Shown piece after piece: positions 8,558 to 20,096 of a DNA stretch of 64,000 nucleotides. The DNA is from an uncultured Stenotrophomonas sp. (GTDB lineage Bacteria; Pseudomonadota; Gammaproteobacteria; Xanthomonadales; Xanthomonadaceae), in the NCBI RefSeq assembly GCF_913778665.1, contig NZ_CAJYVQ010000009.1:1-64000 (forward strand), in the 5' to 3' direction. The number at the start of each line of letters is the position of its first letter. The stretch's first letter is position 1. Both the position numbers and the translations under genes were made by a program. Under the pieces are notes generated by a model. It made no database searches and was not told where the DNA came from. It saw only the letters and a list, made by a program, of their open reading frames with translations.

Positions 8558-9196
8558 ATGGCGATCGACGATCTGCTCGACGAGCACGAACAAAGTGAAC
8601 GCGTCCGCAGCTGGCTGCGGAAGAATGGCGCCAGCATCCTCGGTGGCGTGGTCATCGCCATCGGTGCCATTGCCGGCTGGCAGTGGTACCAGAAGGATCA
8701 GGGCGGCAAGCTGGCCTCGGCCAATGTCGAGTACCAGAAGGCGCTGGTCGGCCTTCAGCAGAACAAGCTCGATGACGCGGCCAAGGCCGTGAAGGCGCTC
8801 GAAGCCGGCCCGTCCAGCATCTACGGCGACCTCGCGGCGCTGCAGCTGGCCAAGGCCCAGGTCGACGCTGGCAAGAACGAAGAAGCGCTGGCCACCCTGC
8901 GCAGCGTGAAGGTCGAAGGCGACCTGCAGCGCGTGGTCGACCAGCGCGTGGCCCGCCTGCTGGTGGCCACCGGCAAGAGCGACGAGGCGATCAAGCTGCT
9001 GGGCAGCGCCACCGACAGCAGCAGCCTGGAAATCCATGGCGACGCGCTGATGGCGCAGGGCAAGCGCGATGGCGCCCGTGAACAGTACGAGAAGGCGCTG
9101 AAGTCGCTGGACGTGGCAGCGCCGCAGCGGCGCCTGCTGGAAACCAAGGTTATGGATGCCGGCGGCACGGTCGCCGCCCCTGCGGAGTCGGTTTGA
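8558..9196 (+). CDS. yfgM: YfgM-type tetratricopeptide ancillary SecYEG subunit
   Basis: The protein has 212 residues: a short acidic cytoplasmic N terminus (MAIDDLLDEHEQ), one transmembrane helix at about 25-45, and a periplasmic TPR-like domain. YfgM contacts SecYEG and chaperones such as PpiD. The start at 8558 matches family N termini; an in-frame upstream ATG at 8537 adds only MGGARVR. Its stop overlaps the start of bamB by one base, as in the common yfgM-bamB-der order. Confidence 0.88.
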   Translation: MAIDDLLDEHEQSERVRSWLRKNGASILGGVVIAIGAIAGWQWYQKDQGGKLASANVEYQKALVGLQQNKLDDAAKAVKALEAGPSSIYGDLAALQLAKAQVDAGKNEEALATLRSVKVEGDLQRVVDQRVARLLVATGKSDEAIKLLGSATDSSSLEIHGDALMAQGKRDGAREQYEKALKSLDVAAPQRRLLETKVMDAGGTVAAPAESV

Positions 9197-10404
9197 TGAG
9201 TCAGAAGGTCATGATCACCCGCGTCGCCACCGTGCTCCTGATGGGCATGGCCCTGACCGGCTGCAGCACCGTGAAGGGCTGGTTCGCCGGCAAGGACGCG
9301 GCAGCGAAGAAGGCGCTGGAGCCGGCTGAACTGGTCAAGTTCGAGCCGAGCGTGAAGGTCAACAAAGCCTGGTCGGTCAATCTCGGCAAGGGCGAGCGCC
9401 GCATTGGCGTGCGCCAGGGCCCGGCCGTGGCCAATGGCCATGTGTTCGCCGCGGCGATCACCGGTGGCGTGCATGCCATCGACCTGCAGACCGGCAAGAA
9501 GGTCTGGACCTGGGAGCCGACCAAAGAAAAGAAGAAGCCCAAGCTGCGCCTGTCCGGCGGCCCGGGTGTCGGTGAGAACCTGGTCGTGATCGGCACGCTT
9601 GACGGCCAGGTCATTGCCCTGGACATCAATGATGGCAGCGAGAAGTGGCGCGCCCGTGTGCCGGGTGAGGTCATTGCCGCGCCGGCCGTGGCGCAGGGCC
9701 TGGTGTTCGTGCGCAGCAATGACGGCCGCGTCACCGCCTTCGATGCCGGCAACGGCACCCAGAAGTGGTTCAACCCGAGCGAACTGCCAGCGCTGACCGT
9801 GCGCGGCAACGCGCCGGTGGTCACCGGTCCGGGCGTGCTGTTCATCGGCAAGGACGAAGGTGCGGTTGCCGCGCTGGCCATGCAGGATGGGCGTACCCTG
9901 TGGGAACAGAACCTTGGCAACGGCGAAGGCCGTACCGAGCTGGACCGCATGGCCGACGTCGACGGCGCTCCGGTTCTGGAGGGCAACACCCTCTTCGTGA
10001 GCAGCTTCAAGAACCAGACCATGGCCATTGAAGGCCCGACCGGCCGCCCGCTGTGGGCGCGCGACCATGGCGGTGCCGGTGGCGTGGCAGTGTCGTCGGG
10101 CAATGTGTTCGTGACCGACAACAAGGGTGGCGTGTTCGGCCTGGACAAGGGCACCGGCGCTGCCATGTGGTCGCAGACCGCGCTGGCGCGTCGTTCGCTG
10201 ACCGGCCCGGCGCTGCAGGGCGACTACGTGGTGGTCGGTGACTACAAGGGATACGTGCACTGGTTGAAGACCTCCGATGGTGCGATGGCGGCACGGGCGA
10301 AGAGCGGCGGCGACGCCCTGCTGGCCCAGCCGGTCGTCGTAGACGGGGTGCTGCTGGTGCAGAACGTTGATGGCAAGCTGACCGCCTTCCGGTTGGCAAA
10401 TTAA
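9196..10404 (+). CDS. bamB: Outer-membrane assembly lipoprotein BamB
   Basis: The 402-residue periplasmic lipoprotein of the BAM complex helps insert beta-barrel proteins into the outer membrane. The signal peptide ends in the lipobox LTGC. The body is an eight-bladed beta propeller with repeated PQQ-like motifs such as ALDINDGSEKWRARVPGE and AFDAGNGTQKWF. The ATG at 9196 is taken instead of the overlapping TTG at 9193. It sits between yfgM and der with minimal spacing. Confidence 0.95.
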   Translation: MSQKVMITRVATVLLMGMALTGCSTVKGWFAGKDAAAKKALEPAELVKFEPSVKVNKAWSVNLGKGERRIGVRQGPAVANGHVFAAAITGGVHAIDLQTGKKVWTWEPTKEKKKPKLRLSGGPGVGENLVVIGTLDGQVIALDINDGSEKWRARVPGEVIAAPAVAQGLVFVRSNDGRVTAFDAGNGTQKWFNPSELPALTVRGNAPVVTGPGVLFIGKDEGAVAALAMQDGRTLWEQNLGNGEGRTELDRMADVDGAPVLEGNTLFVSSFKNQTMAIEGPTGRPLWARDHGGAGGVAVSSGNVFVTDNKGGVFGLDKGTGAAMWSQTALARRSLTGPALQGDYVVVGDYKGYVHWLKTSDGAMAARAKSGGDALLAQPVVVDGVLLVQNVDGKLTAFRLAN

Positions 10405-10419
10405 ATTGGAGTAATCGCG

Positions 10420-11817
10420 ATGCTGCCTTTGGTCGCCCTGGTTGGACGGCCGAACGTCGGCAAGTCGACTATTTTCAATGCGCTGACGCGCACCCGTGAC
10501 GCCCTGGTCCATGACCAGCCCGGCGTCACCCGCGATCGCAACTACGGCGTCTGCCGCCTCGACGAGGACAACCATTTCCTCGTCGTGGATACCGGCGGTA
10601 TTGCCGGCGAAGACGAAGGCCTGGCCGGTGCCACCACGCGCCAGGCGCGTGCTGCTGCCGCCGAAGCCGATCTGATCCTGTTCGTCGTTGATGCCCGTGA
10701 GGGCACCTCGGCGCTGGACGACGAGATCCTGGCCTGGCTGCGCAAGCTGTCGCGCCCGACGCTGCTGCTGATCAACAAGATCGACGGCACCGACGAGGAC
10801 AGCGTGCGGTCCGAGTTCGCCCGTTACGGCTTCGGCGAGATGCTGACCGTCTCGGCCGCGCATCGCCAGGGTCTGGACGACCTGCTGGATGAAGTGATCC
10901 AGCGCCTGCCGGAAGAAGGCAGCGGCGAAGAGCTCGACAACGATCCGAACCGCATCCGCATCGCCTTCGTCGGCCGCCCGAACGTGGGCAAGTCGACCCT
11001 GGTCAACCGCATCCTCGGCGAGGAGCGCATGATCGCCTCCGACGTGCCGGGCACCACCCGCGACTCGATCGCGGTGGATCTGGAGCGCGACGGCCGCGAG
11101 TACCGCCTGATCGATACCGCCGGCCTGCGCCGCCGTTCGCGCGTGGACGAGGTCGTCGAGAAATTCTCGGTGGTCAAGACCATGCAGTCGATCGAGCAGT
11201 GCCAGGTGGCGGTGCTGATGCTGGACGCCACCGAAGGCGTGACCGATCAGGACGCCACCGTGCTCGGCGCCGTGCTCGACGCCGGCCGTGCGCTGGTGAT
11301 CGCCATCAACAAGTGGGATGGCCTGACCGAGTACCAGCGCGAGCAGGCGGAAACCATGCTGTCGCTGAAGCTCGGCTTCGTGCCGTGGGCCGAATCGGTG
11401 CGCATCTCGGCCAAGCACGGCTCGGGCCTGCGAGAGCTGTTCCGTGCGGTACACCGCGCGCACGAATCGGCGAACAAGACCTTCACCACCAGCGAAGTGA
11501 ACAAGGCGCTGGAAGTGGCGTACGAGACCAATCCGCCGCCGACCATCCGCGGCCATGTCTCCAAGCTGCGCTACGTACACCCGGCCGGCGCCAACCCGCC
11601 GACCTTCATCGTGCACGGCACGCGCCTGAAGGAGCTGCAGGAGTCGTACAAGCGCTACCTGGAGAACTTCTTCCGCAAGCGCTTCAAGCTGATCGGCACG
11701 CCGGTGAGCTTCATCTTCCGCGAGGGTGCCAACCCTTACGAGGGCAAGAAAAACGTCCTCACCGAGCGGCAGATCAAGGCCAAGCGGCGCTTGATGAAGC
11801 ACGTCAAGGGCAAGTGA
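10420..11817 (+). CDS. der: Ribosome-assembly GTPase Der (EngA)
   Basis: This 465-residue protein has two tandem GTPase domains and a C-terminal KH-like domain, and acts in maturation of the 50S ribosomal subunit. Both P-loops read GRPNVGKS (about residues 8-15 and 186-193). DTGG, DTAG and the NKxD motifs NKID and NKWD are present. It is the last gene of the run and is followed directly by a strong terminator. Confidence 0.97.
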   Translation: MLPLVALVGRPNVGKSTIFNALTRTRDALVHDQPGVTRDRNYGVCRLDEDNHFLVVDTGGIAGEDEGLAGATTRQARAAAAEADLILFVVDAREGTSALDDEILAWLRKLSRPTLLLINKIDGTDEDSVRSEFARYGFGEMLTVSAAHRQGLDDLLDEVIQRLPEEGSGEELDNDPNRIRIAFVGRPNVGKSTLVNRILGEERMIASDVPGTTRDSIAVDLERDGREYRLIDTAGLRRRSRVDEVVEKFSVVKTMQSIEQCQVAVLMLDATEGVTDQDATVLGAVLDAGRALVIAINKWDGLTEYQREQAETMLSLKLGFVPWAESVRISAKHGSGLRELFRAVHRAHESANKTFTTSEVNKALEVAYETNPPPTIRGHVSKLRYVHPAGANPPTFIVHGTRLKELQESYKRYLENFFRKRFKLIGTPVSFIFREGANPYEGKKNVLTERQIKAKRRLMKHVKGK

Positions 11818-11825
11818 TCTACGAG

Positions 11826-11850
11826 AAGGCGGCCGCAGGGCCGCCTTCTT
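11826..11850 (+). terminator. Intrinsic terminator after der
   Basis: AAGGCGGCC (11826-11834) pairs with GGCCGCCTT (11839-11847) around a 4-base loop, followed by a short pyrimidine tract (CTT). It begins 8 bases after the der stop. Confidence 0.8.
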
Positions 11851-11979
11851 CATTTGAGCGCCGCCGCGGGGCGGGGCAACGGCGACCGGCGAGAGCCGAC
11901 TGGGTAGAGCCGACTACCGCGCGCAGCGCGGGGTTCCGGCATTCCACGACAGCCCCGACGGCCGCTCTACAATGGGTGC

Positions 11980-13122
11980 ATGAGCATTCCCCAGCTTTCC
12001 CCGCAGCAGGCCCATGAACGCCTCGCCCACGGCGCCGTGCTGATCGATGTGCGCGAGGCGCACGAGCGGGCCGGCGGCATGGCCGAAGGCGCGCGTGGCG
12101 TGGCCAAGGTCGAGCTGCAGGCCGACCCGGCCGCGCATCTGCCACGGCAGGACCAGCACATCCTGTTGATCTGCCAGAGCGGCAAGCGCTCGGCCGATGC
12201 CGCGCAGTTCCTGCTGGAGGCAGGCTACACAAATGTCGCTTCCGTGACCGGCGGCACCGTGGCCTGGCGCGAACAGTCGCTGCCGTTGGTGCAGCCGCTG
12301 TCCAGCGCCGCCGACCGTGATTTCTTTGATCGTTATTCACGCCACCTGCTGCTGCCGCAGGTCGGCGAAGCCGGGCAGCGCCGGTTGCTGCAATCACGCG
12401 TGCTGGTGCTGGGCGCGGGCGGCCTGGGGGCGCCGGCCGGCTTCTATCTGGCCGCAGCCGGGGTAGGGCATCTGCGTTTTGCCGACCATGACCGCGTGGA
12501 GCGCAGCAACCTGCACAGGCAGATCGTGCATACCGAGGCCAGCGTCGGCCAGCTCAAGGTCGATTCGGCGCGCGAGCGGTTGCTGGCACTGAACCCGTCG
12601 ATCGAGGTCGAGGCCGTGCCTGAGCGGGTCACATCCGAGAACGTGGATGTGCTGCTGGACGGCGTGGACGTGGTGCTGGACGGCTCGGACAACTTCCCGC
12701 TGCGCTACCTGCTCAACGATGCCTGCATCAAGCACGCCACGCCGCTGGTGTATGCCGCCATCGAGCGCTTCGACGGCCAGGTAAGCGTGTTTGACGCAGG
12801 CCGCCAGCGTGGTGTGGCGCCCTGCTACCGCTGCCTGTTCCCGGAGCCGCCGCCGCCGGAGTTCGCGCCGAACTGTTCCGAAGCCGGCGTGCTGGGGGTG
12901 CTGCCTGGATTGGCTGGGGTGCTGCAGGCCACCGAAGTGCTGAAGCTGCTGCTGGGCATCGGTGAGCCGCTGGTGGGGCGGTTGCTGCGCTTCGATGCGC
13001 TGGGCATGCGCTTCCGCGAGACCGGCATCCGGCCTGATCCGCAGTGCCCGGTGTGCGCGCCCGGCGTGCCGTTCCCGGGGTATATCGATTACGCCGCGTT
13101 TTGCCGGGGTGGCTCTCTGTAG
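11980..13122 (+). CDS. moeB: Rhodanese-MoeB/ThiF fusion (sulfur-carrier adenylyltransferase)
   Basis: The 380-residue protein joins an N-terminal rhodanese domain (about 1-105, with active-site Cys65 in ICQSGKRS) to a ThiF/MoeB E1-like domain. The ATP-binding GAGGLG is at 145-150, and zinc-binding pairs are CYRC and CPVC. MoeB-type enzymes adenylate the C terminus of a ubiquitin-like sulfur carrier such as MoaD or ThiS. The rhodanese may supply persulfide sulfur. In eukaryotic MOCS3 the rhodanese is C-terminal, so this order is reversed. No molybdopterin gene is adjacent, so the carrier partner is unknown. Its TAG stop lies in the GTAG of a SMAG repeat. Confidence 0.85.
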   Translation: MSIPQLSPQQAHERLAHGAVLIDVREAHERAGGMAEGARGVAKVELQADPAAHLPRQDQHILLICQSGKRSADAAQFLLEAGYTNVASVTGGTVAWREQSLPLVQPLSSAADRDFFDRYSRHLLLPQVGEAGQRRLLQSRVLVLGAGGLGAPAGFYLAAAGVGHLRFADHDRVERSNLHRQIVHTEASVGQLKVDSARERLLALNPSIEVEAVPERVTSENVDVLLDGVDVVLDGSDNFPLRYLLNDACIKHATPLVYAAIERFDGQVSVFDAGRQRGVAPCYRCLFPEPPPPEFAPNCSEAGVLGVLPGLAGVLQATEVLKLLLGIGEPLVGRLLRFDALGMRFRETGIRPDPQCPVCAPGVPFPGYIDYAAFCRGGSL

Positions 13123-13190
13123 CGTCGAGCCACGCTCGACGGCCCTGCGCGTTGAGACCAAAGGCAGTCGCGCGTGCTCGACTCTACAGG
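13119..13190. repeat. SMAG repeat pair
   Basis: GTAG (13119-13122) begins a hairpin CGTCGAGC (13123-13130) / GCTCGACG (13134-13141). A second, partial unit ends in GTGCTCGACTCTACAG near 13174-13189, facing the first. It overlaps the stop codon of the MoeB fusion. Confidence 0.8.
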
Positions 13191-13330
13191 GCATGCTTTC
13201 GGGATGATATTGGGGGTCACTCCCGGCATCGTTCCACCTCCAAGACAATCCGGCGCAACATGCGTGCTATTGCCGTCATCGGCATTGCTCTATTGTTGAA
13301 CCCGATTCTGGATCTTGGGGAAAACACCGG

Positions 13331-15166
13331 ATGGCGGTAGAAGCAGCGACCAGCGAGCTGGTCAAGGTCGTCGCCCTGCTGGGCGCGGCGGTGGTGATGG
13401 TGCCTTTGTTCCGCCGGGCCGGCCTGGGCTCGGTGCTGGGCTACTTCGCCGCTGGCCTGGCGATCGGACCGTTCGGGCTGGGCTGGTTCTCCGACCCGCA
13501 GGCGATCCTGCATACCGCCGAACTCGGCGTGGTGATGTTCCTGTTCGTGATCGGCCTGGAAATGCGGCCGTCGCACCTGTGGAGCCTGCGCAAGGAAATC
13601 TTCGGGCTGGGCACGCTGCAGATCGCCACCTGTGCGCTGGTGCTGACCAGCATCGCCAAACTGTTCGGCTTCCCGTGGCAGGTCGCCTTCATCGGCGCCA
13701 CCGGCTTCGTGCTCACCTCCACCGCGGTGGTGATGCAGTTGCTGGCCGAGCGCGGTGATATCGCGCTGCCGTCGGGGCAGAAGATCGTTTCGATCCTGCT
13801 GTTCGAAGACCTGTTGATCGTGCCGTTGCTGGCCCTGGTGGCGTGGATGGCGCCGAGCGCGGGCAGTGCCGATGGCGAGGGTTCGCGCTGGCTGTCGGTG
13901 GCGATTGGTGTCGGTGCCATCGTCGGCCTGGTGCTGGTCGGCCGCTTCCTGCTCAACCCGCTGTTCCGCGTGCTGGCCGAATCGAAGGCGCGCGAGGTGA
14001 TGACCGCTGCCGCGTTGCTGGTGGTGCTGGGCGCGGCACTGCTGATGCAGCTTTCCGGCCTGTCGATGGCGATGGGCGCGTTCCTGGCCGGCGTGCTGCT
14101 GAGCGAGTCGACCTTCCGCCACCAGATCGAAGCGGACATCGAGCCGTTCCGCGGCATCCTGCTCGGCCTGTTCTTCCTCAGCGTGGGCATGGCGCTGGAC
14201 CTGGGCGTGGTGGCGGGAAACTGGCCGCTGATCCTGGGCCTGGTGCTGGCGCTGATGGCGGCCAAGGCGCTGTGCATCTACGTGGTCGCGCGCATCATGG
14301 GCAGTGATCACGCACAGGCGCTGGATCGCGGTGTCCTGATGGCGCAGGGCGGCGAGTTCGCCTTCGTACTGTTCTCTGCTGCGGCTTCGGCCGGCGTGAT
14401 CAACCTGGAGATCAATGCCAACTTCACCGCCGTGGTGGTGCTGTCGATGGCGCTGACCCCGCTGGTGGTGCTGGTCTACAAGCGCATCGCGCCGAAGCCG
14501 ACGGTGAACATGGACGGCGTGGACGAGGCCGATGGCCTTTCCGGCAGCGTGCTGATGATCGGTTTCGGCCGCTTCGGCCAGGTCGCCAGCCAGTCGCTGC
14601 TGGCGCGCGACGTGGACGTGACCATCATCGACAACGATGTGGAGATGATCCACAACGCCGAGCGTTTTGGTTTCAAGATCTATTACGGCGATGGCACCCG
14701 CCTGGACGTGCTGCATGCTTCCGGCGCCGCTACCGCGCGGGCCATCGCGGTGTGCGTGAACAACGCCGAGGATGCCGACCGCATCGTTGAACTGGTGGCG
14801 CATGAGTTCCCGCAGGCCAAGCTGCTGGTGCGCTCGTTCGACCGCGAGCACTCGCTGCGGTTGATCCATGCCGGCGTCGATTTCCAGATCCGCGAGACGT
14901 TTGAATCGGCGCTGCTGTTTGGCCAGGCCGCGCTGATGGAACTGGGTGCGGACGAAGATGACGCGCAGGAGATCGCGGAGCAGATCCGCGAGCGCGATGC
15001 CGAGCGCTTCGAGCTGGAAATGGCCGGTGGCAGCCTGCGTGCCGGTGCGCACATGGTGTTTGGCAGCGCGCTGCCAGGCGTGCCCACGCCGACCCCGTTC
15101 ACCGCGCCAAAGCGCAAGGCGCGCACGTTGAATGCCGACCAGGTGCCGGAAGAGGAAGAGGATTGA
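13331..15166 (+). CDS. KefB/KefC-type monovalent cation:proton antiporter
   Basis: This 611-residue inner-membrane protein has a 12-helix Na+/H+-exchanger domain (about 1-385) and a cytoplasmic RCK/TrkA-N domain starting near residue 400 with the nucleotide-binding GFGRFG. Such proteins export potassium and take in protons, often gated by glutathione adducts or NADH. No KefF/KefG ancillary flavoprotein is adjacent, so gating is not evident. The tail after 560 is Pro/Lys-rich and acidic at the end. Confidence 0.9.
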   Translation: MAVEAATSELVKVVALLGAAVVMVPLFRRAGLGSVLGYFAAGLAIGPFGLGWFSDPQAILHTAELGVVMFLFVIGLEMRPSHLWSLRKEIFGLGTLQIATCALVLTSIAKLFGFPWQVAFIGATGFVLTSTAVVMQLLAERGDIALPSGQKIVSILLFEDLLIVPLLALVAWMAPSAGSADGEGSRWLSVAIGVGAIVGLVLVGRFLLNPLFRVLAESKAREVMTAAALLVVLGAALLMQLSGLSMAMGAFLAGVLLSESTFRHQIEADIEPFRGILLGLFFLSVGMALDLGVVAGNWPLILGLVLALMAAKALCIYVVARIMGSDHAQALDRGVLMAQGGEFAFVLFSAAASAGVINLEINANFTAVVVLSMALTPLVVLVYKRIAPKPTVNMDGVDEADGLSGSVLMIGFGRFGQVASQSLLARDVDVTIIDNDVEMIHNAERFGFKIYYGDGTRLDVLHASGAATARAIAVCVNNAEDADRIVELVAHEFPQAKLLVRSFDREHSLRLIHAGVDFQIRETFESALLFGQAALMELGADEDDAQEIAEQIRERDAERFELEMAGGSLRAGAHMVFGSALPGVPTPTPFTAPKRKARTLNADQVPEEEED

Positions 15167-15244
15167 CCGGTTCTGGTAAGGCCGGTGGGCGAGGGGGCCT
15201 GAATCAGGGACAATAGCGTCCCCGCCGCCGTTCCCCCGCTCCCG

Positions 15245-16123
15245 ATGACCGATTCCGCCCCCCAGCATCCTGCCCGCATCCTCGATGGCCGCCGTATCGC
15301 CGAGGACCTGCTCGACAGCCTGAAGGTGCGCGTCGACGCCCGCGTGGCCGCCGGCGGCAGCCGTCCGGGCCTGGCCGTGGTGCTGGTCGGTGGCGACCCG
15401 GCCTCGACCGTCTACGTGCGCAACAAGCGCCGTGCCGCCGAGAAGGTCGGCATCGAGGCGCATGACTACGATCTGCCGGCCGGCACCACTGAAGCCGAAC
15501 TGCTCGACCTGATCGACCAGCTCAACGCCGATCCGAAGATCAACGGCATCCTGATCCAGCTGCCGCTGCCGGGCATCCCCGATGCGCGCCGGCTGATCCA
15601 GCGCATCGACCCGCGCAAGGACGTGGACGGGTTCCACCCGGAAAACGTCGGCCACCTGGCCCTGCGTGAGTTCGGCCTGCGCCCGTGCACCCCGCGCGGC
15701 ATCACCACGCTGCTGGGCCACACCGACCAGCCGGTGCGCGGCCGCAACGCCACCATCGTCGGCGTCAGCAACCACGTCGGCCGGCCGATGGGCCTGGAGC
15801 TGCTGATTGCCGGCTGCACCGTGACCAGCTGCCACAAGTTCACCCCCAGGGACGTGCTGGAACAGGCCGTGCGCAACGCCGACATCCTGGTGGTGGCGGT
15901 GGGCCGCCCGGGCATCGTGCCGGGCGAGTGGGTGAAGCCGGGCGCGGTGGTGATCGATGTGGGTATCAACCGGCTGGACGACGGCCGGTTGGTGGGCGAT
16001 GTCGGGTTTGAGGCGGCGGCGCAGCGGGCCAGCTGGATTACCCCGGTGCCGGGTGGCGTGGGCCCGATGACCGTGGCCACGTTGATGCAGAACACGCTGG
16101 AAGCGGCGGAAGCGCTGAGCTGA
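15245..16123 (+). CDS. folD: Methylenetetrahydrofolate dehydrogenase / cyclohydrolase
   Basis: The 292-residue bifunctional cytosolic enzyme interconverts 5,10-methylene-, methenyl- and 10-formyl-tetrahydrofolate, feeding purine and one-carbon metabolism. The substrate region [14 protein letters not shown] contains the catalytic lysine. The NADP-binding segment [12 protein letters not shown] and the C-terminal [12 protein letters not shown] are diagnostic. It stands alone between the antiporter and guaB. Its link with the purine genes downstream is functional rather than an obvious operon. Confidence 0.95.
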   Translation: MTDSAPQHPARILDGRRIAEDLLDSLKVRVDARVAAGGSRPGLAVVLVGGDPASTVYVRNKRRAAEKVGIEAHDYDLPAGTTEAELLDLIDQLNADPKINGILIQLPLPGIPDARRLIQRIDPRKDVDGFHPENVGHLALREFGLRPCTPRGITTLLGHTDQPVRGRNATIVGVSNHVGRPMGLELLIAGCTVTSCHKFTPRDVLEQAVRNADILVVAVGRPGIVPGEWVKPGAVVIDVGINRLDDGRLVGDVGFEAAAQRASWITPVPGGVGPMTVATLMQNTLEAAEALS

Positions 16124-16170
16124 CCTGCTGTTGGCGCCCACCAAAGGCGGCGCCGGGCCTTGGGCCCGCT

Positions 16171-16195
16171 GTAGAGCCGAGCCCATGCTCGGCTC
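16171..16195 (+). repeat. SMAG repeat
   Basis: GTAG (16171-16174) leads into GAGCCGAGC (16174-16182), a CCAT loop and GCTCGGCTC (16187-16195). It lies in the folD-guaB gap. Confidence 0.85.
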
Positions 16196-16299
16196 ATCGC
16201 GGTCTGGCGGAAAGCAGCCGAGCGGTTGCGACACTGTGTCGCGCGAAGTTCCAGTTCTGGTCAGCAAAAATGCTGTTCTTGGCCCCTGAAAAGGGGTAA

Positions 16300-17789
<1,490 letters not shown>

Positions 17790-17790
<1 letters not shown>

Positions 17791-18377
17791 TGCGCTTGCG
17801 AACTGCTCTTGCGATTACGGGCAGCCTGCTGATGGCAGGCTGTTCGTTGTCCGAACCGCCGCCGCGCTCCGGGTCTCCGGGCGCGGCGGTTTCGCAATTG
17901 CAGGACGTGCAGGCGTGCCAGAACGCGTTCTCGCTGCCGAAGGGCTGGCAGGTGCAGGCCGCTGGCGAGCAGCGCTGGCTGCTGAAAGGCACCGGCGAGC
18001 GCCCGCTGCAGGTCGTCCTGCGGTGCGTTACCGATCTGGGTGACAGGCTTGAAGATCCTGTGGTCACCGCCGAGCTGGGGCCGCTGGAGCCGAAGCGGAT
18101 GAGCGTGCAGTCCGCGTTCTGGGGCAACGCCGTGGATTCCGGTTACCCGATGCACACGCTGCAACGGCGCATCGTGCCCGGCACCGAAGTGCAGGAAATC
18201 GCCGAGCTGCCGCGCGCCGACCGCGCCAACCCCAACGCACCGCACGGCCTGCTGATGCTGCGCTGGGACGAGGAAGATCCCTCACATATTCAACAACGCG
18301 AGGCGTTCATCGCCACGCTGACGCAGAGCCTTGAAGCGCCGGGCGCTGCGAAAAACACCACTGGAACGGCACCATGA
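17790..18377 (+). CDS. Lipoprotein of unknown function between guaB and guaA
   Basis: The 195-residue protein begins with a signal peptide and the lipobox LMAGC (Cys at about 18), then a Pro/Ser/Gly-rich stretch and a soluble domain without motifs I recognise. It starts in the last base of the guaB stop and its stop overlaps the guaA start by four bases (ATGA), so it is probably translated together with both. A periplasmic lipoprotein inside a GMP-synthesis operon is unexpected and its role is unknown. Confidence 0.8.
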
Positions 18378-19939
18378 CCAACATCCATAACGACAAGATC
18401 CTCATCCTCGATTTCGGCGCGCAGTACACGCAGCTGATCGCCCGCCGCATCCGCGAGCTGGGCGTCTACTGCGAAATCTGGGCGTGGGACCACAACCCGG
18501 CCGAGATTGCCGCGTTCGGCGCCAAGGGCATCATCCTGTCCGGTGGCCCGGAATCGACCACGCTGCCGGGCGCCCCGGCCGCGCCGCAGGAAGTGTTCGA
18601 CAGCGGCCTGCCGATCTTCGGCATCTGCTACGGCATGCAGACCCTGGCCGCGCAGCTGGGCGGTGCCACCGAAGCGGCGGATCAGCGCGAATTCGGCCAC
18701 GCCGAAGTGAACGTGATCAACCCGGATGCGCTGTTCAAGGGCCTGAGCGACCACGGCGGCGAGCCGAAGCTGAATGTCTGGATGAGCCACGGCGACCACG
18801 TCTCCGTTGCACCGCCGGGCTTCACCATCACTGCCACCACCGACCGCATTCCGGTGGCCGCCATGGCCAACGAAGAGAAGCGCTGGTACGGCGTGCAGTT
18901 CCACCCGGAAGTGACCCACACCCTGCAGGGCCAGGCGCTGCTGCGCCGCTTCGTGGTGGACGTGTGCGGCTGCCAGACCCTGTGGACCGCCGCCAACATC
19001 ATCGACGACCAGATCGCCCGCGTGCGCGAACAGGTGGGCGATGACGAAGTGATCCTGGGCCTGTCCGGCGGCGTTGACTCGTCCGTGGTGGCCGCACTGC
19101 TGCACAAGGCCATCGGCGAGAAGCTGACCTGCGTGTTCGTGGATACCGGCCTGCTGCGCTGGCAGGAAGGCGACCAGGTGATGGCGATGTTCGCCGAGCA
19201 CATGGGCGTAAAGGTGGTGCGCGTGAATGCCGCCGACCGTTACTTCGCCGCGCTGGAAGGCGTGAGCGACCCGGAAGCCAAGCGCAAGATCATCGGCAAC
19301 CTTTTCGTTGAGATCTTCGACGAAGAGTCGAACAAGCTGAAGAACGCCAAGTGGCTGGCGCAGGGCACCATCTACCCGGACGTGATCGAGTCGGCTGGCA
19401 GCAAGACAGGCAAGGCGCATGTGATCAAGAGCCACCACAACGTGGGCGGCCTGCCGGAGCACATGAAGCTGGGCCTGGTGGAGCCGCTGCGCGAGCTGTT
19501 CAAGGACGAAGTGCGCCGCCTGGGCGTCGAGCTGGGCCTGCCGCGCACCATGGTCTACCGTCACCCGTTCCCGGGCCCGGGCCTGGGCGTGCGTATCCTG
19601 GGCGAAGTGAAACGCGAGTACGCCGAGCTGCTGGCCAAGGCCGATGCCATCTTCATTGATGAGCTGCGCAAGGCGGACCTGTACGACAAGACCAGCCAGG
19701 CGTTTGCCGTGTTCCTGCCGGTGAAGTCGGTGGGCGTGGTGGGCGATGCGCGGGCTTATGAGTGGGTGATTGCGCTAAGGGCCGTTGAGACGATTGATTT
19801 CATGACGGCGCATTGGGCGCATCTGCCGTATGAGTTCCTGGGGACGGTGAGCAACCGGATCATCAATGAGTTGCGGGGGGTGTCGCGGGTTGTCTATGAC
19901 ATCTCGGGGAAGCCGCCGGCGACCATTGAGTGGGAATGA
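18374..19939 (+). CDS. guaA: GMP synthase (glutamine-hydrolysing)
   Basis: This 521-residue enzyme aminates XMP to GMP. The N-terminal class-I glutaminase has its nucleophile in GICYGMQT and the His-Glu pair in HPEVTHT. The ATP-pyrophosphatase domain starts with the P-loop LSGGVDSS, and the C-terminal dimerisation domain ends IEWE. It overlaps the lipoprotein gene. From about 19741 the codon choice shifts (ATT, TAT, GAG, GGG instead of ATC, TAC, GAA, GGC) just before the low-GC island, which suggests the 3' end may have come with an integrated element. Confidence 0.96.
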   Translation: MTNIHNDKILILDFGAQYTQLIARRIRELGVYCEIWAWDHNPAEIAAFGAKGIILSGGPESTTLPGAPAAPQEVFDSGLPIFGICYGMQTLAAQLGGATEAADQREFGHAEVNVINPDALFKGLSDHGGEPKLNVWMSHGDHVSVAPPGFTITATTDRIPVAAMANEEKRWYGVQFHPEVTHTLQGQALLRRFVVDVCGCQTLWTAANIIDDQIARVREQVGDDEVILGLSGGVDSSVVAALLHKAIGEKLTCVFVDTGLLRWQEGDQVMAMFAEHMGVKVVRVNAADRYFAALEGVSDPEAKRKIIGNLFVEIFDEESNKLKNAKWLAQGTIYPDVIESAGSKTGKAHVIKSHHNVGGLPEHMKLGLVEPLRELFKDEVRRLGVELGLPRTMVYRHPFPGPGLGVRILGEVKREYAELLAKADAIFIDELRKADLYDKTSQAFAVFLPVKSVGVVGDARAYEWVIALRAVETIDFMTAHWAHLPYEFLGTVSNRIINELRGVSRVVYDISGKPPATIEWE

Positions 19940-19950
19940 GTTGAAGAACG

Positions 19951-19977
19951 AGGGCGCCGAGAGGCGCCCTTGTTGTA
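19951..19977 (+). terminator. Intrinsic terminator after guaA
   Basis: AGGGCGCC (19951-19958) and GGCGCCCT (19963-19970) pair around GAGA, followed by TGTTGT. It marks the last high-GC sequence before the island. Confidence 0.75.
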
Positions 19978-20096
19978 TGGGCTACATGCTAATTTCTACG
20001 TATGAAAATCCGCGCCCCGTTGCTGCCTAGAGCGATTCGGTGAACGTCACTCAGTGCTACACCGCGTCAACTGTAGTCAACTAGGCAAGATATCCT

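Noticed and set aside
8821-11853. 1010-codon minus-strand frame opposite yfgM-bamB-der
   Set aside because: Covers three well-supported housekeeping genes on the other strand; His/Gln/Arg-rich shadow composition.
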